Source of the DNA: Arthrobacter sp. 9AX | GTDB taxonomy: Bacteria; Actinomycetota; Actinomycetes; Actinomycetales; Micrococcaceae | DNA: 64,000 bases | Assembly (NCBI RefSeq): GCF_902506095.1 | Contig: NZ_LR733293.1 | Coordinates: 2,830,487-2,894,486 of the forward strand | Direction: 5' to 3' | In this document: one piece after another, positions 27,080 through 35,613 of the stretch | Layout of the letters: the number at the start of each line of letters is the position of its first letter | Numbering within the stretch: the stretch's first letter is position 1 | Translations under genes and position numbers: made by a program | Notes under the pieces: model-generated | What the model was told of the DNA's origin: nothing | Databases searched by the model: none | The model's input: only the letters and a program-made list of their open reading frames with translations

Positions 27080-27554
27080 CGGGGGTTTCCTTGGTTTCTG
27101 GATCGTTGTAGATCTGCAGCCGGGCTTTGCTGAAACCATGGATCTCAGCAGCCTGCCACAGGACAACGGCGGTGACTGCGCCGGCGACGAACCAACGGCC
27201 GTGCAGCCACGCTGGAGTACCGACCACAAAGAGGACCGCGGCGAAGCCAACCACTTTGACAAAGTAGGTGGCCACAAACATACCGATGGCCCCGGAAGGA
27301 TTGTTGCGGCCCATGACGTGGCCCACCAGGAGGCTGATGCCGAAGAACAGCATCACCAGCAGGCCGCCGGCTGTGCTGGACAGCGCCCCGGCGGGGCCTT
27401 CGAGGACAGCAGCGGCAAGTGTGCAGACTGCGAGTCCGGCCGCGGCCGCCACCGAACTCCGCTTCAGGAGGTTCAGCCACAGGGAGGGGGTGGGACCGGA
27501 TGCGCCAACGATTCCGTTGCCGGACTCAGGTCCGGACTCGGCGTTGGAGGTCAT
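27072..27554 (-). CDS. AtpI-like protein, first gene of the ATP synthase operon
   Basis: 160 residues with four predicted membrane helices (after a 28-residue soluble N-terminus). It occupies the position of the AtpI protein (Rv1303 in M. tuberculosis) immediately before the Fo genes. AtpI helps c-ring assembly in some bacteria; sequence similarity across the family is weak, so the call rests on position and topology. ATG at 27554 has a GGGA site; upstream codons are not conserved. Confidence 0.75.
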   Translation of the reverse strand: MTSNAESGPESGNGIVGASGPTPSLWLNLLKRSSVAAAAGLAVCTLAAAVLEGPAGALSSTAGGLLVMLFFGISLLVGHVMGRNNPSGAIGMFVATYFVKVVGFAAVLFVVGTPAWLHGRWFVAGAVTAVVLWQAAEIHGFSKARLQIYNDPETKETPDA

Positions 27555-27605
27555 TCGATCCCAATCGTCGGCACCAACAGGCAGGAGGCCAATCGGCAGG
27601 TTTTG

Positions 27606-27635
27606 GAGGGCAGCTTTGGCTGCCCTCAAATTCTA
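27606..27635 (-). promoter_or_regulatory. hairpin and possible -10 box before the ATP synthase operon
   Basis: A perfect 9-bp inverted repeat (27606-27614 with 27619-27627) lies in the 98-bp gap between the sugar transferase gene and the atp operon. TAGAAT on the minus strand (27635-27630) could be the operon -10. The hairpin may end the upstream transcript or lie at the atp transcription start. Confidence 0.4.
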
Positions 27636-27652
27636 CACGAGATAGAACACTG

Positions 27653-28678
27653 CTACGTCACCGGCTGGCGGGTGACCTTTGACGGCCGCCGGTAACGCCG
27701 GATCAGGTCGGGGCTGGCCAGGTACAGGGCGAGCACCAGCACGCTCGAGACCACGCACAAGGCGACGACGGGAAGCGCAGCGGTGGCGGCAATGAATCCG
27801 AGGATGATGACGGCGGCGGTGCACAGCGTAACAGTGGCGGCTGACTGGAGGTGCGAGAAACCGACGTCAGTGAGCCGCTGGTAGACGTGCTCCCGGTGCG
27901 ACGCGTACCACCGCTCCCCTGCCTTGATGCGGCGGAGCAGGGTGTAGCCCGTGTCAGCCGCGTAGACCAGGATCGGTGAGAGGACGTACTCGACGTAGAC
28001 GCCGCCGAGGAAGCCGGCCACGGCGAGGGCTGCTATCGAGGCACCCAAGAGGTAGCTGCCGACGTCGCCCAGGAAAACGGAACCGCGCCCCAGGTTCCAT
28101 GGGAGGAACCCCAGGAAGGACATGGCCAGTACCGTGCCGCCGGCAGTCAGCCACGGCTGCCCGGCCAGCATGCCGGCCACGGCGTAGGCCACGCCGGCGG
28201 TGACACCGTGCAGGCCTGAGATGCCATTGACGCCATCCATGAAGTTGGCAATGTTGACGTAGGCGGCGATTGCCAGGGCCCCCAGCGGCAGCCACCAGAA
28301 CGATTGTCCCGTCAGGACGATAAGCACCGCAGAGCCGGCCGCCCCGATGCCCAGCTGGGCAGCAGCGCGTCCGCGGATGGACATGCCGCGCAGATCTTCG
28401 ATCCAGCCCACGGCCGCGCAAGCGGCAATGATGCCAAGCACCACGGCGGCTACGGAGCGGTCCACCGTGACAACCCCCAACAGCAGCGCCGCGGCGTAGC
28501 CGATGGCGGTGGCCAGGGCCACGGCCACTCCCATGCCGCGGATGGTGACTTTCACGTGCGATGAACGGGCGGACGGAACATCAACCACGCCCATCCGGAC
28601 CAGCCAGGGCTTCACGGCGAAGGGAAGCAGCAGGCTGGCTGCCAGCGTGATCACGGCCACGAGCGCCAGCGGCATCAT
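27653..28678 (-). CDS. undecaprenyl-phosphate sugar-1-phosphate transferase (WecA/MraY family)
   Basis: 341 residues with about ten membrane helices. Catalytic-loop motifs are present: WIEDLRGMSIRGR, NIANFMDGVNGISG, FLGDVGSYLLGA and HREHVYQRL (the metal and nucleotide loop). This family transfers a HexNAc-1-phosphate from a UDP-sugar to undecaprenyl phosphate and so starts synthesis of a cell-wall polysaccharide. It sits where M. tuberculosis has rfe/wecA (Rv1302). The ATG overlaps the TGA of the dehydratase gene (ATGA), so the dehydratase may supply its sugar nucleotide. The exact sugar is unknown. Confidence 0.9.
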   Translation of the reverse strand: MMPLALVAVITLAASLLLPFAVKPWLVRMGVVDVPSARSSHVKVTIRGMGVAVALATAIGYAAALLLGVVTVDRSVAAVVLGIIAACAAVGWIEDLRGMSIRGRAAAQLGIGAAGSAVLIVLTGQSFWWLPLGALAIAAYVNIANFMDGVNGISGLHGVTAGVAYAVAGMLAGQPWLTAGGTVLAMSFLGFLPWNLGRGSVFLGDVGSYLLGASIAALAVAGFLGGVYVEYVLSPILVYAADTGYTLLRRIKAGERWYASHREHVYQRLTDVGFSHLQSAATVTLCTAAVIILGFIAATAALPVVALCVVSSVLVLALYLASPDLIRRYRRPSKVTRQPVT

Positions 28679-30609
28679 GATGCCACCCGGATCTCACCGG
28701 CATCGTTGGCCTCGTCATCTGGAATGACTGTGATGGCGCCCTGTTCTGCCTCGCAGCGGGCCAGCCAGACGTTCAGGTCAAGCTTGTCCGGGTCCTGCTC
28801 CGTTGCCCGGGTGTGCGAAATCTTCGGATGCAGGGGGCGCTTGTCCAGCTCACCGGTGCCCACCAGCTCCTCGTGCAGCTTCTCCCCCGGCCGCAGGCCG
28901 GTGTAAATGATCTCCACATCCTTGCCCGACATCGCAATCATCCGCTGCGCCACATCCAGGATCCGGACCGGTTCGCCCATGTCCAGGATCAGCACGTCTC
29001 CCCCGGTGCCGATCGCACCTGCCTGGATCACCAGCTGGCAAGCCTCGGGGATGGTCATAAAGAAGCGCGTCACATCGGGGTCTGTGACCGTGACGGGACC
29101 GCCGACGCGGATCTGCTCGGTGAAAAGCGGCAGCATCGAGCCACGGCTGCCCATCACGTTGCCGAAGCGGACGGATACGTATTTCCCGGACGTCTGCCCT
29201 GCCATCCAGGCGGTCAGCTTCTCGGCGACCCGCTTGGAGTGGCCCAGGGCGGTGGTGGGGTTCGCCGCCTTGTCCGTGGAAATGTTCACAAAGTGGGAGA
29301 CGCCCACGAGCTGGGCGGCGCGCAGGACGTTCAGCGTGCCGCAGACGTTCGTTTTCCACGCTTCCACCGGGTATTGCTGGAGCAGCGGCGCGTGTTTGAG
29401 TGCGGCGGCGTGGAACACCACTTCAGGGCGCCGGTCCTCGAAGATGTCCTGCAGGGCCTGGCCGTCGCGGATGTTGGCCAGTACCGTGTCGCGGCCGGCC
29501 AGCAGGCCATGGCCGGTGATGGAGATCTGGGTCTGCTGCAGGCCGGTCTCGTCGTGGTCCAGCATGATCAGTTCTGCGGGGTCGAACTGGACGATCTGCC
29601 GGCATAGTTCCGAGCCGATGGAGCCGCCGGCTCCAGTCACCAGCACACGCTTGCCCTTGATGTACCCGGCGATTTCGTCCACCTCGATGTCCACGGGGCG
29701 CCGGCCGATCAGGTCCTCCACCGCCACGTCGCGGAAATCGGAGAAACCGGCGGGTGCGCCGGTACCCAGCATGTCCCGCAGCGGAGGCAGAACCAGCACA
29801 CGCACGTTCAGGCCGGCGACGGCGTCCGAGATGCGCCGGACCACGGTGGCCTCGACGTTGGCGAAGGCCAGGACCAGGACTTTGGCGCGGGTGCGGCGGA
29901 TAATCGCGGGCAGGTCGTCGCCGCGGCCCTGGACCTGGACCCCGGAGAGCCGCAGATGCTTCTTGGCGGGGTCGTCGTCGACCAGGCCCACAGGGAAGTA
30001 AGGGGAATCCGGGTCCTGCAGCATTCGGGTCACCAGCGAGTTGCCGAGGAAGCCGGCGCCGTAAACCAGCGTGTTTTGCGCCCCGTCACCGGGCCGGGTC
30101 TTGCCCTCGACGTAGAGGCGTTTGGCGTAGCGGGCGGCGCACATAAAGAGGCAGGCGAAGGGGAAGGCGATGAGGCCGACGCTGCGGCCGATGTTGATCT
30201 CCGCGTAAAGCACCAGCAGGCTCGCGGTGATGGTGGCCGCCACGATGACGGTGACGAATACCAGCGCCCTGGCTTCCTGGAAGCTGCCGAACGGGTACCT
30301 TCCCCGGTACAGGGCGAGGGAATAACCGGCCAACATCTGTGCCACTACGGCGATGGCAGCGATGAGGCAGGCTCCGGGGAGCTGTTCCACCCGGATGCCC
30401 ATCTCGTAGCGCAGGAGCAGTGCCAGGCCGATCGCCACCACCCAGGACATGGAGTCGAGGAAGAGCTGGATCCAGATCCAGAGGGCGGGCTTCTCGTCCC
30501 GTACTGCGGCAGGTGCGCGCGTTTCTGATTGTGTACTCAACGAAAGATGCAACCGACTTCCACTACCACGGCGGCCAGGCGCCTGATTCAAAATGCCCCG
30601 CCGCGACAC
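28675..30609 (-). CDS. membrane nucleotide-sugar 4,6-dehydratase (CapD/WbpM-like)
   Basis: 644 residues: four N-terminal membrane helices (about 45-175), a Rossmann-type CoA-binding-like domain with YGAGFLGNSLV, then an SDR dehydratase domain with TGAGGSIGSELCRQI (NAD site) and STDKAANPTTALGHSKR. The usual SDR YXXXK is replaced by LGHSK, as in this subfamily where a Met or Leu replaces Tyr. It likely makes a UDP-4-keto-6-deoxy-HexNAc intermediate at the membrane. Start is uncertain: GTG at 30609 gives the longest frame, with a TTG at about 30540 as an alternative; neither has a good ribosome site. Confidence 0.88.
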   Translation of the reverse strand: MSRRGILNQAPGRRGSGSRLHLSLSTQSETRAPAAVRDEKPALWIWIQLFLDSMSWVVAIGLALLLRYEMGIRVEQLPGACLIAAIAVVAQMLAGYSLALYRGRYPFGSFQEARALVFVTVIVAATITASLLVLYAEINIGRSVGLIAFPFACLFMCAARYAKRLYVEGKTRPGDGAQNTLVYGAGFLGNSLVTRMLQDPDSPYFPVGLVDDDPAKKHLRLSGVQVQGRGDDLPAIIRRTRAKVLVLAFANVEATVVRRISDAVAGLNVRVLVLPPLRDMLGTGAPAGFSDFRDVAVEDLIGRRPVDIEVDEIAGYIKGKRVLVTGAGGSIGSELCRQIVQFDPAELIMLDHDETGLQQTQISITGHGLLAGRDTVLANIRDGQALQDIFEDRRPEVVFHAAALKHAPLLQQYPVEAWKTNVCGTLNVLRAAQLVGVSHFVNISTDKAANPTTALGHSKRVAEKLTAWMAGQTSGKYVSVRFGNVMGSRGSMLPLFTEQIRVGGPVTVTDPDVTRFFMTIPEACQLVIQAGAIGTGGDVLILDMGEPVRILDVAQRMIAMSGKDVEIIYTGLRPGEKLHEELVGTGELDKRPLHPKISHTRATEQDPDKLDLNVWLARCEAEQGAITVIPDDEANDAGEIRVAS

Positions 30610-30639
30610 TGTCGGACGGCGTCGGGGCTTAGAACGATA

Positions 30640-31599
30640 CTAATCGCTTCGGGTTCCGCTGCCCGGAAAGGCGGGCAGCGAAGGCATGGGTTTCCAGTCC
30701 GCGTCGGCAAGGATGGTGCGTGATTCACGCCATCCCTGCCAGAGCGCACCGGTCCCTTTGAGGGTCCGCTCAACGAGGACCAGGCGGACAAGTTCCTTCA
30801 GGAAGGTCAGCGCGGTGCCGGTCGCGAAACCGGCCCGGTTGAACTTGCCGTGGGCCCGCAGGTAATGCGCCACATGCCCGCGGTTGCGCATCACGTAGCG
30901 CCGGCTGAGGTCGGAGGAATCATTGAGATGGCGCAGGCCCAGGTCCACTTGGCGCTGGGCCCGTACCTTCTTGATCACAAAGGCGTTGACGTACACCACC
31001 GGGGTTTGTTGCGCGGCAAGCCAGCCGTAGATCAGGTCGTCCCAAGTGATGAAGAAGCGTGGATCGGGCAGGCCGATGGTGCGGGCCACGGACGCGTGGA
31101 TAAGCATGCCTTCGAAGTTTCCGACGTTCGTGGGGAACACTTCGGAATGCCGGAAAACATCGCGCGAGACCGGGAGGAAGATGCCCAGCGCCTCGACAAA
31201 GTGGTGCTGCCAGAAGAACGGTTTGCCGCTGGCGTCGTAGCGCCGGCCGATCAAACAGGAGTAGTCCGGCGTGAATCTCTCCAGCGCCTGCACCGCGCCG
31301 GGAAGGACCTCAACGTCGTCGTCCATGAGCCACAGCCATTCGGCTCCGGCGTCCAGCGCCAGTTCCACGCCACGGGAAAACCCGCCGGCCCCGCCAATGT
31401 TCTGCTCCAGCCGTTCGTACTGGATGGGCAGCCCGGCCGCGGCTGCTTGGGCAACAACATCCGGGGTATGGTCACCGCTCGCGTTGTCCACCACGAGGAT
31501 CCGCGCCTGCGCAGTGTCCAGCCGGGCGAAGGAATCGAGCAGGTTGCGCAGGAAGTCGGCGCGGTTGTAGGTGACGACGACGGCGTACAGGTTATCCAC
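30640..31599 (-). CDS. family 2 glycosyltransferase (GlfT-like)
   Basis: 319 residues with a GT-A fold: N-terminal VVVTYNRADFL, NIGGAGGFSRGVE and the metal-binding WLWLMDDDVEVLPG. The tail RYVMRNRGHVAHYLR, followed by hydrophobic segments, resembles galactofuranosyltransferases such as GlfT1, but the sugar is not proven. The gene begins 6 bp after the preceding glycosyltransferase gene and ends 30 bp before the dehydratase gene. The two transferases share the GGAGGF and MDDD motifs and are probably paralogues acting on the same polysaccharide. Confidence 0.88.
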   Translation of the reverse strand: MDNLYAVVVTYNRADFLRNLLDSFARLDTAQARILVVDNASGDHTPDVVAQAAAAGLPIQYERLEQNIGGAGGFSRGVELALDAGAEWLWLMDDDVEVLPGAVQALERFTPDYSCLIGRRYDASGKPFFWQHHFVEALGIFLPVSRDVFRHSEVFPTNVGNFEGMLIHASVARTIGLPDPRFFITWDDLIYGWLAAQQTPVVYVNAFVIKKVRAQRQVDLGLRHLNDSSDLSRRYVMRNRGHVAHYLRAHGKFNRAGFATGTALTFLKELVRLVLVERTLKGTGALWQGWRESRTILADADWKPMPSLPAFPGSGTRSD

Positions 31600-31605
31600 G
31601 GCAGC

Positions 31606-32517
31606 CTAGCTGTTGGCGGACATCAGTTCCGCGGGCGAACCGAAGCCCTTGCCGCGGAAGCCGGTGGAGTAGGCCCTGAACCAGCGCGCGAGACCTTTGA
31701 GGTCCCCGGCCTTCAGGAAGTAGTAGGGGAAGCCCACGATGTCCGCACTGAACCACCGCAGGTTCCGGTATTTGCGGGTCAGGTAGCCGCGGTTGCGGAA
31801 ATAGCAGTAACGCTTGAACTCACCCTCGGGGATGACAGGGGTGATAAATCCGCCGAACACCGGTTTCATCTCGGTCCAAGTCGCGGGGTGCTGCACCGCG
31901 ACAGTGGCGAGGGTGCCGTACTTGAGGCCGGCCTTTTTTACGCGGGAGAGGAAGTCCACCTCGTCTCCGCGGATGAAGAACTTCACATCGGGAATCCCGA
32001 TCCGGTAGAAAACCTCGGTCCGGATAAGTGCCCCGTTGAAGAAGTGCACCATGTCCGGAAGGTAGCCCATCGGCGCCAGCCGGGACCGGTCGTTGGTCAG
32101 CAGTCCGTTGATGCGGAAATTGAAGGACAGCCGGTTGGGGTCGGCCGTGGCGGCTACCAGCGGGCTGATGATGTCCAGCTGGTGCTCCTCGGCGGTGCGG
32201 AGCAGCTCGGCCAGGCAGCTGGCGTCTTCGGGGTGCCCGTCGTCGTCCATCATCCAGATCCACTCGGCGCCGCTGGCCATGGCCGCCAGGATGGCGTAAG
32301 CGAAGCCGCCCGCGCCGCCGAGGTTGGCTTCGGAGCGCAGGTAGTTGATGTTCTGCGCTCCCCCGGCGTTGACGACGTCGGCAGCAGGGGCAGTGCCCGA
32401 GTCCACCAGGGCAATCGAATGGATCGGCGCGGTCTGCGCGGCCAGGCCCTTCAGGAGCAGCGCCAGCTCTTCGTGGCGGTCAAAGGTTACGGCCGCAACG
32501 GCTACTTTGGGCTGCAT
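31606..32517 (-). CDS. family 2 glycosyltransferase (GlfT-like), second copy
   Basis: 303 residues. GT-A motifs: VAAVTFDRHEEL, NLGGAGGFAYAIL, WIWMMDDDGHPEDA and a later GDEVDFLSRVKKAGL that could supply the catalytic base. The C-terminal FRNRGYLTRKY matches the same position in the neighbour. The ATG at 32517 is one base after the stop of the threonylcarbamoyl-AMP synthase gene; the open frame continues upstream only as a shadow of that gene. Likely adds a sugar in synthesis of the polysaccharide started by the WecA-like enzyme. Confidence 0.88.
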   Translation of the reverse strand: MQPKVAVAAVTFDRHEELALLLKGLAAQTAPIHSIALVDSGTAPAADVVNAGGAQNINYLRSEANLGGAGGFAYAILAAMASGAEWIWMMDDDGHPEDASCLAELLRTAEEHQLDIISPLVAATADPNRLSFNFRINGLLTNDRSRLAPMGYLPDMVHFFNGALIRTEVFYRIGIPDVKFFIRGDEVDFLSRVKKAGLKYGTLATVAVQHPATWTEMKPVFGGFITPVIPEGEFKRYCYFRNRGYLTRKYRNLRWFSADIVGFPYYFLKAGDLKGLARWFRAYSTGFRGKGFGSPAELMSANS

Positions 32518-32518
32518 G

Positions 32519-33376
32519 TCAGTTTCCCGCCTTGTTGTCGGTGGCGCTGACAGCACTGCTGCCGCCGGTGGTCCGGGCTTCGGCCGCGGGGGCAACGGGT
32601 GTTTCGACAGGGACCTCCGCAGGGACCTCTGCACCCTTCGGCGCGGCAGAGGTCTCCGATGCGTCAGAAGTCCCGGGTGCGTCAGCCGCTTCCGGTTCTC
32701 CGGCAGCCATAGGGATCTCGCCGAGGCCCAGGACACCCGGCACGTGTTCCCGCAGCTGTTCGAGGCTGACTGCGCCGTTGCGGACAACGCGCAGGAGCGG
32801 GCCGGTGGCGTCCACGATGGTGGACGGAACGGCGGTCTCGCCTTCCACCGGCCGGAAGCCGCCCTCGAGGTAGACCTCAACGGACTCTGCCAGCTGCTCG
32901 CGTGCGGCGGCAGCGGTCTGTCCCGGAGCGTGGCCGGTGCGGTTGGCAGAGGAAACGGCAAGCGGGCCGGTCAGCGTCAGGAGCTCAAGGGCAACATCGT
33001 CAGCAGGCATGCGCAGCGCCACGGTCCCCTTGGTCTCGCCGAGGTCCCAGTCCAGCGACGGCTGGGCGTGCAGGATCAGGGTCAGCCCGCCGGGCCAGAA
33101 TGCCTCGGCAAGCTTGCGGGCATCGGCCGAGACGTCGGTGGCCAGCCCGTCCAGTGCGTTGATGCGCGGAATCAGCACGGGCGGCGGCATGGTGCGGCTG
33201 CGCCCTTTTGAGACGAGCAGCATGGTGACGGCCTGCGGCGAGAAAGCGTCGGCGCCGATGCCATAGACCGTGTCCGTGGGAAGTACAACGCACTTCTTTT
33301 CGCTGATGGCGCGCTGGGCATGTTCCAGGCCCCGCGCCCGCTCGTCATCGCTGGTGCAGTCATAGGTTGTGGTCAC
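32519..33376 (-). CDS. tsaC: threonylcarbamoyl-AMP synthase (Sua5/YrdC/YwlC)
   Basis: 285 residues. The YrdC domain (1-215) has PTDTVYGIGADAF, KGRSRTMPPPVLI, FWPGGLTLIL and AVSSANRTG...PSTIVDAT. It makes threonylcarbamoyl-AMP for the universal t6A37 tRNA modification. After residue ~225 there is a 60-residue Ala/Pro/Glu/Thr-rich tail with no domain, and the Sua5 C-terminal domain is absent. GTG start (33376) overlaps the prmC stop (GTGA). The neighbour PrmC also acts on translation factors, a conserved actinobacterial pairing. Confidence 0.93.
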   Translation of the reverse strand: MTTTYDCTSDDERARGLEHAQRAISEKKCVVLPTDTVYGIGADAFSPQAVTMLLVSKGRSRTMPPPVLIPRINALDGLATDVSADARKLAEAFWPGGLTLILHAQPSLDWDLGETKGTVALRMPADDVALELLTLTGPLAVSSANRTGHAPGQTAAAAREQLAESVEVYLEGGFRPVEGETAVPSTIVDATGPLLRVVRNGAVSLEQLREHVPGVLGLGEIPMAAGEPEAADAPGTSDASETSAAPKGAEVPAEVPVETPVAPAAEARTTGGSSAVSATDNKAGN

Positions 33377-34260
33377 TGGCCCATTCTTTCATTCCGTATG
33401 GTCTGGTCCGCGAGCACGGCGCTGGTGGCGCGCTCCTTGCCGTTGAGGTCGGTGTGCGTGGTGATGCTGCGCCAGAATCCTGACCGGCCCAGCATCGCCG
33501 CGATCCACCCAGCCTGCACTTCTGCGTGTTCCATCACGAAGTAGCCGCCGGGTACCAGCAGCCGGGCAGCCGAGGCGGCAGCCGCCGTCGGAAGTTCCAT
33601 GCCGTCCGCTCCCCCGCCGTAGAGGGCTTCAGGCGGGTCGTGCAGGGCTACTTCGGGCTCGTTGGGGACGGCTTCCGCCGGGATGTACGGCGGGTTGGAA
33701 ACTACGACGTCGAAGGTCCCGTTCAGCTCCTGCAGTGCGTTCCGCAGGTCCCCCAGGATGAGGTGGACGCCCAGGGGGGCGAGGTTTTTGGCTGCCCAGG
33801 CGTGGGCGAAGGCGCTGAATTCCACCGCGTGGACTTCGGCACCGGGCACTTCATGGGCAATGGAACCGGCGATGGCGCCGGACCCCGTTCCGAGGTCGAC
33901 GATCCGCGGATGCGCCATGTCCTTGACGTGGTCGATGACCAGCTGAACCACGGATTCAGTCTCGGGCCGGGGAATGAACACGCCGGGCCCCACGGCGAGT
34001 TCGAGGTAGCGGAAGTACGCCACGCCGGTGATGTGCTGCAGTGGAATCCTGCTGGCGCGCTCGGCCACGAGCGCGCCGTAGCCTTCCGGCGCCGGCGTGT
34101 CACCGAGCATCATGGCGCGAAGCCGGCCCAGCCCCACGTTCAGCAGGTGGTCAGCGAGCAGTTCCGCGTCCACCCGCGGGCTGGGGACACCGGCATCCCG
34201 GAGGATGGCTGTGGCCTCGCTGACGGCGTCAGCGAGCGACTGGCCTGGCCCGAATGTCAT
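33373..34260 (-). CDS. prmC: peptide chain release factor N5-glutamine methyltransferase
   Basis: 295 residues. N-terminal helical domain, then a SAM-dependent methyltransferase with motif I DLGTGSGAI (122-130) and the glutamine-binding NPPY (189-192). PrmC methylates the Gln of the GGQ motif in RF1 and RF2. It lies 34 bp downstream of prfA, its substrate gene. ATG at 34260 is supported by the conserved N-terminal helix; the upstream 34 codons of the open frame show no similarity. Its stop overlaps tsaC. Confidence 0.95.
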   Translation of the reverse strand: MTFGPGQSLADAVSEATAILRDAGVPSPRVDAELLADHLLNVGLGRLRAMMLGDTPAPEGYGALVAERASRIPLQHITGVAYFRYLELAVGPGVFIPRPETESVVQLVIDHVKDMAHPRIVDLGTGSGAIAGSIAHEVPGAEVHAVEFSAFAHAWAAKNLAPLGVHLILGDLRNALQELNGTFDVVVSNPPYIPAEAVPNEPEVALHDPPEALYGGGADGMELPTAAAASAARLLVPGGYFVMEHAEVQAGWIAAMLGRSGFWRSITTHTDLNGKERATSAVLADQTIRNERMGQ

Positions 34261-34294
34261 GTCCTGAATGTCGTGTCCTGGTACCGGGGACGGA

Positions 34295-35368
34295 CTAGTC
34301 GCCGATGGCGTCCAGGCGGGCCTGTTCGTCCATCTCGATGGCGGACTGGATGACCGGCTCAAGGTCGCCGTTCATCACCTGGTCCAGGTTGTACGCCTTG
34401 TAGCCGGTGCGGTGGTCCGCAATGCGGTTTTCCGGGTAGTTGTAGGTGCGGATGCGCTCCGACCGGTCCATGGTGCGGATCTGCGACTTGCGCTGGGCCG
34501 AGTTTTCGGCGTCGATCTGCTCCTGCTGGTGGGCCAGGATACGGGCGCGCAGGACGCGCATTCCGGCTTCGCGGTTCTGCAGCTGTGATTTTTCGTTCTG
34601 CATGGCCACCACGATGCCCGTGGGAAGGTGGGTGATCCGCACCGCGGAGTCGGTGGTGTTCACGGACTGGCCGCCGGGGCCGGACGAACGGTAGACGTCG
34701 ATCTTGAGGTCGTTCTGGTTGATCTCGAGCTCTTCGGGCTCGTCCACTTCGGGCAGGACCAGCACACCGGCCGCCGAGGTGTGGATGCGGCCCTGCGATT
34801 CGGTGACGGGCACCCGCTGCACGCGGTGGACGCCGCCCTCGAACTTCAGCCGGGCGTACACACCTTCGGCGGGATCGTTGGAGCTGCCCTTTACGGCCAC
34901 CTGGACGTCCTTGTAGCCGCCAAGGTCCGACTCGGTAGCGGAAATGATTTCAGTCTTCCAGCCCCGGGATTCCGCGTACCGGGTGTACATGCGAAGGAGG
35001 TCACCGGCGAAGAGGGCAGCCTCGTCGCCACCTTCACCGCCCTTGACCTCAAGGATCACGTTGCGGGCGTCGTCCGGATCGCGGGGAATGAGCAGGCGGC
35101 GCAGTTTCGCCGCGGCAACCTCAAGCGCCTCCTCCAACTCAGGAACCTCGGCAGCGAACTCAGGATCCTCGGCAGCCATTTCCTTGGCAGCAGCAAGGTC
35201 ATCCTGGATGGATTCCCACTTGTGGTAGGCCTCGACAATGCCGTTGAGCTGAGCCGACCGCCGCCCCAGCTTCCGGGCAAGCCGCTGGTCAGCATAAACA
35301 GCAGGATCCCCCAGCTGCGCCTGGATAGCATCATGCTCATCAAGCAGGCCCTGTACGGACTCAAACAT
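34295..35368 (-). CDS. prfA: peptide chain release factor 1
   Basis: 357 residues, full length. GGQ lies at 232-234 (SGPGGQSVN) and the stop-codon recognition tripeptide PVT at 187-189 ([14 protein letters not shown]), which marks RF1 and not RF2. It releases the nascent peptide at UAA and UAG. The ATG at 35368 follows an AAAGAGG-like site. In M. tuberculosis rpmE separates rho and prfA; here no rpmE is found in that gap. Confidence 0.97.
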   Translation of the reverse strand: MFESVQGLLDEHDAIQAQLGDPAVYADQRLARKLGRRSAQLNGIVEAYHKWESIQDDLAAAKEMAAEDPEFAAEVPELEEALEVAAAKLRRLLIPRDPDDARNVILEVKGGEGGDEAALFAGDLLRMYTRYAESRGWKTEIISATESDLGGYKDVQVAVKGSSNDPAEGVYARLKFEGGVHRVQRVPVTESQGRIHTSAAGVLVLPEVDEPEELEINQNDLKIDVYRSSGPGGQSVNTTDSAVRITHLPTGIVVAMQNEKSQLQNREAGMRVLRARILAHQQEQIDAENSAQRKSQIRTMDRSERIRTYNYPENRIADHRTGYKAYNLDQVMNGDLEPVIQSAIEMDEQARLDAIGD

Positions 35369-35457
35369 TTTTCAAAACCTCTTTCGTTCTGTGCCTAGTT
35401 TAGTCAGGCACAGGAATCCCATCCCAAAGCGTGGCGGGCACCCGGTGAGCTGGCGCC

Positions 35458-35573
35458 GGCCGCGCGGGTTTTCCGCCCCGGGAGTGGCATCGGGCCTGCC
35501 GGAGCGTGGCGGCTCACGTCCGTCAGGACTGAGCCGCCACGCGAAGGGGCGGGGGCGGAAAATCCGCGCGGCC
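35458..35573 (-). repeat. nested inverted repeats between rho and prfA
   Basis: An outer 22-bp pair with one mismatch (35458-35479 and 35552-35573) encloses an inner perfect 13-bp pair (35504-35516 and 35530-35542). The 245-bp gap has no gene. On the minus strand the fold lies about 40 bases after the rho stop, so it may be the rho terminator; the nested form also resembles a dispersed intergenic repeat. Confidence 0.65.
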
Positions 35574-35613
35574 CCAAGCCGCGGGACTTACCGCACCCCG
35601 CCCCTTTACTCAG

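Noticed and set aside
30850-32550. 566-codon open frame on the plus strand opposite the two glycosyltransferases
   Set aside because: Antisense shadow; the minus-strand proteins have clear GT2 motifs and the plus product has none.
35369-35613. Missed rpmE between rho and prfA
   Set aside because: No minus-strand frame of about 70 codons with L31 motifs; the gap is filled by inverted repeats.
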